A program made the position numbers and the translations under genes. A stretch of 6,806 bases of DNA from an uncultured Lachnospiraceae bacterium (lineage in GTDB: Bacteria > Bacillota_A > Clostridia > Lachnospirales > Lachnospiraceae): NCBI GenBank assembly GCA_900555005.1, contig USJM01000099.1:1-6806 (forward strand). Direction: 5' to 3'. Positions 1 to 5,604 of this stretch are shown piece by piece. The notes beneath the pieces were generated by a model. The model worked only from the letters and a program-made list of their open reading frames with translations, ran no database searches and was not told where the DNA came from. Within the stretch, counting starts at the first letter, position 1. Every line of letters starts with the position of its first letter.

Positions 1-755
1 TGCGCGGCCCAGGGGGGGGCGAAAAGCCGCCTGAAGCTGCTCCTCAAACTGCGGATAGAATTCCTTCTCTGTGTCAAAGCCGGCAAGATAGCACTTTTCC
101 AGAATCTGCATGCAGACAATTTTCCGCAGACGATCCTGCACAGCATCCGTGCACCCTGAAGCAGTCCCTTGCGTCTGCGCGGCGCCTGTGCTTCCGGCAG
201 CTGTCCCCTGCATCTGTGCTGTTCCCATGCTTCCTTCCCCGGCTCCGCAGCACGCCTGCGCGGCCTTCAGAAAGGCGTGCCAGGTTCTGCAGTATGCCTC
301 GTACGCGAAAGATCGGGAATGCCCAGCCATTTTTTCACCTTCACCTTGCTGCCGGTACAGTGTGTACACTCTCCGGTCTGCAGGATGTAGGAAAAATCTC
401 CGTCCTCCCAGCAGCGCCCGAGCGGATAAAGCCTGCAGATTCCCGGGCGGTACGTGTGGATCTCACATCTCCCATCCGCCCCAAGATAGGGACATACGCC
501 TCCTGCCATGGCCAGCACCGGCTGAATCAGCCCGTCGATCACCTCAAGTCTGACTGTCACGTTCAGAAGCTTCTCCAGGCCACAGCCTGCAGCCTTCTTC
601 AGCTGATAGATATCCCATGGATCCAGCACGATCAGCGCGTCCATCCGGCAGCAGTCACAGCAGCCCAGACAGCCATTTGTCCCGATCTTCACCAGGTCAT
701 CCGCCCTGTACCGCCTTCCATCCGAAATCTCCTCGATCGACTGTTCACGTCTCAT
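1..755 (-). CDS. YkgJ-family cysteine-cluster protein; one apparent frameshift, 3' end outside window
   Basis: A putative Zn/Fe-binding protein of the YkgJ (CxxCxxCC, PF03692) family; its biochemical role is unknown. Translation from ATG 755 shows a first cysteine cluster at C29, C32, C33, C35 and C36 (GCLGCCDCCR) and a second at C88, C97 and C107, with the family signature RPGICRLYPLG around 103-113, then C115, C130 and C133. The frame closes early at 267. If one base is missing between 304 and 303 (after Ser150 and the first two bases of an Arg codon), reading continues without a stop to the window edge as YEAYCRTWHAFLKAAQ and later CYLAGFDTEKEFYPQFEEQL. That ending resembles family C-termini as I recall them, so the stop should lie close to the edge, giving about 250 residues or slightly more. 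A GGAGGTG site at 760-766 precedes the ATG, which overlaps the end of the esterase gene. A run of eight G at 12-19 may also disturb the last codons. Confidence 0.82.
148..225 (-). repeat. 39-bp imperfect tandem duplication inside the YkgJ-family gene
   Basis: In the repaired ykgJ frame, two adjacent 13-codon units read GTAQMQGTAAGST (225-187) and GAAQTQGTASGCT (186-148). Nine of 13 residues match. They form a Gly/Ala/Thr/Gln-rich low-complexity linker between the cysteine-rich domain and the C-terminal helical part. The two copies differ at several codon positions at the DNA level, so the duplication is not brand new. It is probably a flexible linker that expanded by slippage; no function can be read from it. 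Confidence 0.7.
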
Positions 756-1901
756 CCGGCACCTCCATCAGCTTTGAGAAAATCGGAAGCGCATTGTACA
801 GGTACCGGGTTGTCCCGTGACTTCCATGGTGCACCTCTCCTTCCCCGATTTCAAAAACAACATTGGCGGCTGTCCCGCCGTCCCCGAAGGAAAAGAATTC
901 CGGATGATTCTTCTCATCCCGCACCTGCGCCTCCACGACGTCCAGTGCGAAATCCTTCGACCCGACGCAGGAATACAGGAAGAAATCATCCTTCGTGTAT
1001 CCCTGGGCGGCGACCGCGTCCATGATGTACCTGGCGCCGAAGTCAGCCATCGTTCCGCTCTCCTGCGCGTCAGGCCCCCAGTACAGGGAACCGCTCATTC
1101 CCAGAAATGAATGAAAATAGTCCAGGCAGTCACAGAGACGGTAGTACGTGGTGACGCTCCCCATCGAAAATCCTCCGAAGGATCTCTGCCACCTGGATCC
1201 CTCAGGCCAGCCTCATCGACCGTCTCCGCACAGGTGCTGTAGTGGCTTTCCACCTGAGGAAGCACGTCCCGGCGCAGCTCGTCCACAAACCCTTTGGTAT
1301 ATTCCGCGTCCCAGTCAGCCTCCCGTTTCTGTCCCTGCTTCGGATAGTAGGTCAGTCCCACGAAGATCATCGGCTTGATCTCTCCGAGGGCAATCATGTT
1401 GTCGACAACATATTTGAGCTCCTTCGGCTGGAGCGCGGAACCGAAAAACCGCTCAGCACTTCCGCCCGCCCCATGCATGAGGTAAAAAATCGGATACCTT
1501 TCCGAGGTGTCATATCCGTACGGGAGATAGACCTCCGCGTACTTTCTGATCTCCTTCTCTTCCCTTCCGTAAAGGCCATACGTGTTTGTCGTGTACCAGA
1601 ACTTTTCGATTGTACCGCTTTCCGCAGGCTCATAGGTATAAGCCGCCGGCACCTCGTCCATCGACAGCCCCACCTTTGCAAGGCCGCCATCCTCCTGTGT
1701 CGACTGCGTCTTGACCATCACGCTGGATATATTGCTGCGGGCAGCTGCCACCTTCGGTGCCTGGGCATGGAGGAAGCTCTTTCTTCTCAGAAACAGCAAA
1801 AAAAGAACCGCCACGCCAAAAAGACCCAGGAGCAGGCCGCACCGAATTTGCTTCCTGCTCCTGAGTCCTGTTTTCTGTCCGGGATGATTCGATCTCTTCA
1901 T
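745..1901 (-). CDS. Membrane-anchored alpha/beta-hydrolase esterase (Esterase D / feruloyl-acetylxylan esterase fold); one apparent frameshift
   Basis: Probable serine esterase of the PF00756 fold, which in Clostridia often removes acyl groups from carbohydrates; the substrate cannot be told here. A basic N-terminus leads into a hydrophobic segment at about residues 22-38 (GLLLGLFGVAVLFLLFL) with no lipobox, so a signal anchor is likely. The segment is followed by RRK, which leaves topology ambiguous. The catalytic domain starts near 100 with YAEVYLPYGYD and the oxyanion motif LMHGAGG (141-147). The first frame runs 1901-1197 and the second 1194-745. Adding one base at 1195/1194 joins them into 385 residues and restores FGGFSMG with nucleophile Ser246. 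Asp317 (GSKDFAL) and His359 or His362 (HHGSH before YLYNALP) complete the triad. The ATG at 1901 is preferred over 1907 because the RBS touches the latter. The stop lies within the start of the ykgJ gene. Confidence 0.85.
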
Positions 1902-1907
1902 GTCCAT

Positions 1908-1913
1908 CTCCTT
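1908..1913 (-). promoter_or_regulatory. Ribosome binding site that decides the esterase start
   Basis: AAGGAG on the minus strand ends directly against an ATG at 1907 (zero spacing) and lies six bases before a second ATG at 1901. Only the second has workable spacing, so the start is placed at 1901. Confidence 0.7.
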
Positions 1914-1914
1914 C

Positions 1915-1926
1915 GTCTGCGCAGAC
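1915..1926. repeat. 12-bp perfect palindrome before the esterase RBS
   Basis: GTCTGCGCAGAC reads the same on both strands and lies in the 58-nt gap between pepT and the esterase gene, one base upstream of the AAGGAG site. On the minus strand the gap also carries GACTGTC twice, the second copy running into the palindrome. It could be an operator or a small RNA fold, or chance. It has no T-tract and is not a terminator. Confidence 0.35.
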
Positions 1927-1959
1927 AGTCCATGCTGTTTTCCCTGACAGTCGAATCAG

Positions 1960-3186
1960 TCAGCCTTCCTGCGGTTCCGCATAAGAGGCCACGATGCCGG
2001 TCAGGATCTTCACCTCGTCATCCATGTCCTCGGCCGTGATGTGCTCAAACGGGCCATGGAAGCCATAGCCGCCCGTCCCGAGATTCGGGCAGGGAAGCCC
2101 GCGGAAGGAAAGCGCTGCACCATCCGTCCCGCCGCGCACAGGGGCGCTGTCCGGGGTGATTCCAAGTGCTGAGATTGCCTTTCTTGCGTTCTCGACCAGG
2201 TGCATGCAGGGCCGAATCTTCTCTTCCATGTTCCGGTACTGCTGCTTTATGGTGAGCTTTACGGTTCCCTCCCCGTACTTCTCATTGATCGTTTTTTCGA
2301 TATGCCGCAGAAGATCCAGCCTTGCCTGGAAATGCCCTTCGCTGTGGTCTCTCACCAGGTAGGACACCTCTGCCTTCTCCACCGTCCCGCTGATGCTCTC
2401 CAGATGGAAGAACCCTTCCCGGCCTTCCGTCAGACGCGGGATATCCGCTGCCGGAAGCATCGCGTTGATCTCGCAGGCGACAAGACCAGCATTGATCATC
2501 AGGTCCTTTGCGCTTCCAGTGTGGACAGAAACCCCGCGGATCTCGAACTGTGCGCCTGCCGCGTTGAAGTTTTCATACGTGATTTCGGAGGTCGCCCCGC
2601 CATCCACCGTGTAGGCATAGTCCGCGCCGAACTGCTTCAGATTGAACAGATGCGCCTCTGAGCCAATCTCCTCATCCGGCGTAAATGCAATCGAGAGGGC
2701 CCGTGCGGAAGCTTCTGGTCTCTCAACGTTTCAACCAATGTCAGAATCTTGCGATCCCGGCCTTGTCGTCCGCCCCGAGCAGGGTCGTCCCGTCGGTCGT
2801 AATCAGGGTCTTCCCCTTCATCTGCGTCAGCTCCGGGAAGTCCGCCGGATCCAGCACCTTTCCGTCCCCGAGCGCAACCGCCTTTCCATCATAGTGTTCA
2901 TGAATCTGCGGCCTGACATCCTTCCCGGAAGCGTCCGGCGCGGTATCCATGTGTGCGATGAACCCCAGCTTTGTCGGTTCTCCAGTCCGGGTGTCGCCGG
3001 AATATGGCCGGTCACGTAGCCATTCTCATCAAGGCCGGCATCCCCGATGCCAAGACGCTTCATCTCTTCCACCAGGATTCTGGCCAGATCCAGCTCCCGC
3101 TCCGCACTCGGCGAGCAGGCTTCATTCTCCGGATCGCTGGTTGTCCAGACCCTCGCGTACCGGAGCAGTCTCTCATATGCTCTCAT
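1960..3186 (-). CDS. pepT: Peptidase T (tripeptide aminopeptidase, M20B); three apparent frameshifts
   Basis: Cytoplasmic dizinc peptidase that removes the N-terminal residue of tripeptides. The window shows it in four frame segments: 3186-2980, 2977-2750, 2747-2700 and 2697-1960. Each junction is repaired by adding one base (near 2978, 2749-2748 and 2699-2698), so three deletions restore the original frame. The repaired protein has 409 residues, the normal PepT length (408 in E. coli). Its metal and catalytic residues are complete: H79 and D81 ([10 protein letters not shown]), D140 (GADDKAGIA), E173 and E174 (TPDEEIG), D196 (YTVDGG) and about H378 (GFHGPFEHI), all at or within one position of E. 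coli PepT. The start at 3186 follows an AGAGGAG site and lies 15 nt after the M18 aminopeptidase stop, so the two are probably cotranscribed. Taken literally, the sequence encodes no functional enzyme. Confidence 0.9.
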
Positions 3187-3201
3187 CTGCCACTCCTCTT
3201 C

Positions 3202-4613
3202 TCAGGCCTTCAGGAATGCCATGTATGCATTTCTCGCCTCAAAGATATCCGCCTTGCTCGTGACCTCCATCGGTGCGTGCATGTTGAGCACAGCGACCCC
3301 GGCATCGACCACGTTCATCGCGTATGCCGCGGAAATATAGGCGATGGTTCCGCCGCCGCCCACATCCACTTTGCCAAGCCCTGCTGTCTGGAACGCGACA
3401 TCCGCATCATCCATGACCTTGCGCACCCAGGCGAAGTACTCGGCATTGGCGTCGTTGGAGCCGGACTTTCCGCGCGCCCCTGTATACTTGTTGTACACAA
3501 TCCCCTTGCCGAAGTAAGCGGAATTCTTCTTCTCATAGGCCGAACCGTAGAGCGGATCATATGCTGCGGAGACATCACTTGAAAGCATCCTGCAGGCAGA
3601 AAGGCATCTGCGGAGCTTCAGCTCGCTGTACTGTCCGCATCTGTCCATCAGCTCCGCTGTTGCATTCTCGAAGAAATGAGAGTGTGCGCCTGTCGCGCCG
3701 ACGGAACCGATTTCCTCCTTATCCGTCAGCAGGCAGCAGCTTGTATACTCCGGGTTCTCGCTGCGCAGAATCGCATCCAGCGAGGTGAAGGCACAAACGC
3801 GGTCGTCCTGCCCGTATGCTGCGACCATGCTGCGGTCAAGGCCAAGGTCTCTCGCCGGGCCTGCCGGCACAATCTCCAGCTCCGCAGAGAGGAAGTCCTC
3901 CTCCTCCATCCCATACTTGTCCTTCAGGATATTGAGAACCTGCTGCTTCACCAGATCCTTCGTCTCTTTCTTTCCGCCGTCCGCATCGCCCTTCTTTTTG
4001 TCTTCAGCAAGCGGCTTCGATCCGACCAGGACATCCAGATTCTCGCCCTCGATGGCCTCCGCAAGGGTCTTGCCCATCTATCCTTTGAAAGATGGATCAG
4101 CAGGTCGCTGACACAGAATACAGGATCGGACGCGTCCTCCCCGACATTCACCTTCACAACGCTTCCGTCCTTCTTCGCGACGACGCCGTGAATCGCCAGC
4201 GGAATGGTCGTCCACTGGTACTTCTTGATACCGCCGTAGTAGTGCGTGTCAAGAAATGCCAGTTCCGTATCCTCGTAGAGCGGGTGCTGCTTGAGGTCCA
4301 GCCTCGGCGAATCGATGTGCGCTCCGAGGATTCTCATCCCTTCCTCGAGCGGCTTTCTTCCTATTACATAGAGGACCACCGTCTTCTTCATCCAGACCGC
4401 ATAAACCTTGTCCCCTGCCTTCAGCCTTTCACCCTCTTCAACAATCTTTCTGAGATCGCGGAAGCCTGCACGCTCCGCTCGGGAAACCGCCTCCGCGGCA
4501 AACTCCCGCTCCGTCTTGCAGCGGGAAAGTGTATCCTTATAATCCTCGCAGAGGCTGCTGAGGCTCTCAAGCTGCTGCGCTGTATATGTTTTCCATCTGT
4601 TCTCCCGTTCCAT
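3202..4613 (-). CDS. apeA: M18-family zinc aminopeptidase (aspartyl aminopeptidase / aminopeptidase I type); one apparent frameshift
   Basis: A cytoplasmic dinuclear-zinc exopeptidase that takes N-terminal residues off peptides. Frame one runs 4613-4080 and frame two 4077-3202. Adding one base at 4078/4077, in the sequence LLIHLSKD-x-MGKTLAEAIEGE, joins them into 470 residues, a normal clostridial M18 length. Metal and catalytic motifs are all visible: H99 and D101 in GAHIDSPRLDLK, the GQDDR motif at about 269-272, E300 and E301 in TDKEEIGSVG, and H446 in NMHAPMEVTSKAD near the C-terminus. The glycine-rich KVDVGGGGTIAYISA is also typical. ATG 4613 is preceded by AGAAGGAGG (4619-4627) at five bases, an excellent site. 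pepT starts 15 nt after the stop, which gives a paired peptide-degradation unit. The symbol follows clostridial M18 naming; substrate preference within the family is not settled by sequence. Confidence 0.9.
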
Positions 4614-4618
4614 TTGTT

Positions 4619-4627
4619 CCTCCTTCT
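4619..4627 (-). promoter_or_regulatory. Strong ribosome binding site of the M18 aminopeptidase
   Basis: AGAAGGAGG on the minus strand lies five bases before ATG 4613. It is the best anti-SD match among the starts in the window and fixes this start. The rest of the 104-nt gap to cobO (4614-4717) holds no T-tract terminator that I can see, so read-through from cobO is possible. Confidence 0.7.
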
Positions 4628-4717
4628 GTCATGCAAGCCATCGTATCAGCGGTCTGTTCCGTTCTTCGATTCTGGAACCGATTGTCCGGAATCCGCCACA
4701 ATTTCCTGCGCTGTCTG

Positions 4718-5218
4718 TCAGTCCCGCGGATTTCTGTAATCGGTCACGACCTCCGTGACCTCATCCACGTACGGCCAGATGCTCTCGACTTTCGTCTGTC
4801 CCGTCAGATAAATCTCCATTCCATCCTGTGCCTGATCCAGCAGGGCCGTCAGATCCTCCTGTTTGAGGGCGCCGATGTTGAACAGCCCCAGCACCTCGTC
4901 CAGGATCAGGACATCGCACTCCCCTGTTGAAACCACCTTCTTTGCAAAGCTGTAACCCGTCCGGAAATGGATCAGTTCCTCGTCCTTCTCCAGCTCCGTG
5001 AGCTCGCTGAACGGCTTTGCAAACTTGTCAAATGAAAAAAGCTTGATCTCCGGCTCCAGTTTCTTCAAAAAATCCAGGCCTGCGGCCTCTTTTCCCTTCA
5101 TGAACTGGATCACGAACACACGTCTTCCCGAGCAGGCCGCCTTGACCGCCTGTCCGATCGCAGCGGAAGATTTCCCGCTGCCCTCTCCACAATAGATGTG
5201 GACATAACTCTTTCCCAT
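4718..5218 (-). CDS. cobO: CobO/CobA-type cob(I)yrinic acid a,c-diamide adenosyltransferase
   Basis: ATP:corrinoid adenosyltransferase of the CobA/CobO/BtuR family, which transfers the 5'-deoxyadenosyl group of ATP to cobalt(I) corrinoids in the cytoplasm. It has 166 residues and is intact. The P-loop GEGSGKSS sits at residues 11-18; the family form is usually close to GNGKGKTT. FVIQFMKGKE follows at 35-44, matching the conserved IQF.KG strand. The Walker-B-like DVLILDEVLGL has Asp107 and Glu108, and EIYLTGQ near the C-terminus matches the family LTGR/LTGK element. ATG 5218 follows GGAGAGG at about nine bases. It is the first gene of the leftward cluster and diverges from typA. No other cobalamin biosynthesis gene is visible, so it may serve corrinoid salvage. 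The family call is firm; the exact corrinoid substrate is not shown. Confidence 0.88.
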   Translation of the reverse strand: MGKSYVHIYCGEGSGKSSAAIGQAVKAACSGRRVFVIQFMKGKEAAGLDFLKKLEPEIKLFSFDKFAKPFSELTELEKDEELIHFRTGYSFAKKVVSTGECDVLILDEVLGLFNIGALKQEDLTALLDQAQDGMEIYLTGQTKVESIWPYVDEVTEVVTDYRNPRD

Positions 5219-5250
5219 GCCTCAAACCCTCTCCGATTCAGGCCTGCTGG

Positions 5251-5330
5251 CAGGGCGGCGCCGGGCCCCCCCGGGAGACCCCCGACCCCTCCCTCCCCCC
5301 CGGGCGGGGGCGGGGGGGGGGCCCCCCGCC
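5251..5330. other. Extreme G/C homopolymer block with quadruplex-type G-runs on both strands
   Basis: This block is almost free of A and T, unlike its surroundings. On the plus strand it contains C7 at 5266-5272, C7 at 5295-5301, G5 at 5306-5310 and G10 at 5312-5321, followed by C6. On the minus strand, G-runs at 5301-5295, 5293-5291, 5289-5286 and 5283-5279 are separated by loops of one, one and two bases, a canonical four-run quadruplex pattern. The plus strand offers GGG-C-GGGGG-C-G10. The block starts 33 nt upstream of the cobO start, inside its presumed leader. It may be a real structured leader or a low-quality assembly stretch; homopolymers this long make the exact length doubtful. Confidence 0.6.
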
Positions 5331-5331
5331 G

Positions 5332-5408
5332 TGCCCCTGCGGAATACTCCGTACCATCACGCCGCCCGGTACATCTCTCTGAGCTGCCCCCTGCGGAATG
5401 CTCCGCAG
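5332..5408. repeat. Two-copy direct repeat, each copy a small hairpin
   Basis: TGCCCCTGCGGAATACTCCG at 5332-5351 recurs at 5385-5405 with one extra C and A to G in the loop, offset by 53-54 bases. The second copy folds as CTGCGGA (5391-5397), loop ATGC, TCCGCAG (5402-5408), a perfect 7-bp stem. The first copy keeps the CGGA/TCCG core with a G-T extension, so the pairing is largely conserved. A further GTACC/GGTAC pair (5351-5355 with 5368-5372) lies between them. Neither hairpin is followed by a T-run on either strand, so they are not intrinsic terminators. They lie in the presumed 5' leader of cobO. Confidence 0.55.
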
Positions 5409-5459
5409 CCGTAAATCGTCCTGAATCGATAAAAAGCAATCAATCTCCCAGCATCGATA

Positions 5460-5488
5460 TATATACACTAGAAGGCCTGCAAATGCAA
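5460..5488 (-). promoter_or_regulatory. Candidate sigma-70-type promoter reading toward cobO
   Basis: On the minus strand, TTGCAT (5488-5483) is followed after 17 bases by TATATA (5465-5460), inside an AT-rich TATATATAT stretch. Spacing is ideal but both boxes are imperfect. Initiation here would give cobO a leader of roughly 235 nt that includes the hairpin repeats and the G/C block. This is inferred from consensus only. Confidence 0.4.
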
Positions 5489-5511
5489 GGTTTCCCGGTT
5501 TCGCTTGCATT
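5482..5511. repeat. Inverted repeat AATGCAAG / CTTGCATT between divergent promoters
   Basis: AATGCAAG at 5482-5489 and CTTGCATT at 5504-5511 are perfect 8-bp inverted arms separated by 14 bases. Each arm carries one of the two candidate TTGCAT -35 boxes, facing outward. The spacer holds GGTTTCCC next to GGTTTCGC. It could be a shared operator or simply symmetric -35 boxes. Confidence 0.5.
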
Positions 5512-5532
5512 CAGAAGTTTTTATGATAGAAT
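5505..5532 (+). promoter_or_regulatory. Candidate sigma-70-type promoter of typA
   Basis: TTGCAT at 5505-5510 is followed after 16 bases by TAGAAT at 5527-5532, a five-of-six match to TATAAT. TATGAT at 5522-5527 overlaps but has no -35 box at good spacing. Transcription would begin near 5539 and leave a leader of about 65 nt before typA. This is inferred from consensus only. Confidence 0.4.
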
Positions 5533-5604
5533 ATCTGCGGTATTTTTGTCAGAAATGTTGAATGTACGCAGCTTTGATCACAGCCGCGCAGGGAAGGAAG
5601 CTTT

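Noticed and set aside
1242..2039. 265-codon plus-strand open frame opposite the esterase gene, and the 216-1025 frame opposite the esterase and ykgJ
   Set aside because: Both are low-complexity, Arg/Pro/Ser/His-rich shadows of real minus-strand genes with conserved catalytic motifs.
2697..2980. Programmed ribosomal frameshifting as the cause of the split genes
   Set aside because: Three shifts in one gene and one in each of three neighbours, with no common slippery heptamer or following pseudoknot, do not fit programmed recoding.
4646..4717. In-frame extension of cobO by 23 codons beyond its TGA
   Set aside because: The frame stays open to another TGA, but 166 residues already gives a family-complete protein, and a short open stretch like this is expected by chance.
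5219..5460. Cobalamin riboswitch or T-box before cobO
   Set aside because: A GGTAC-like stretch and a GGGAAACC string occur on the minus strand, but there is no B12 box, no T-box AGGGTGGNACCGCG core and no terminator hairpin with a T-run.
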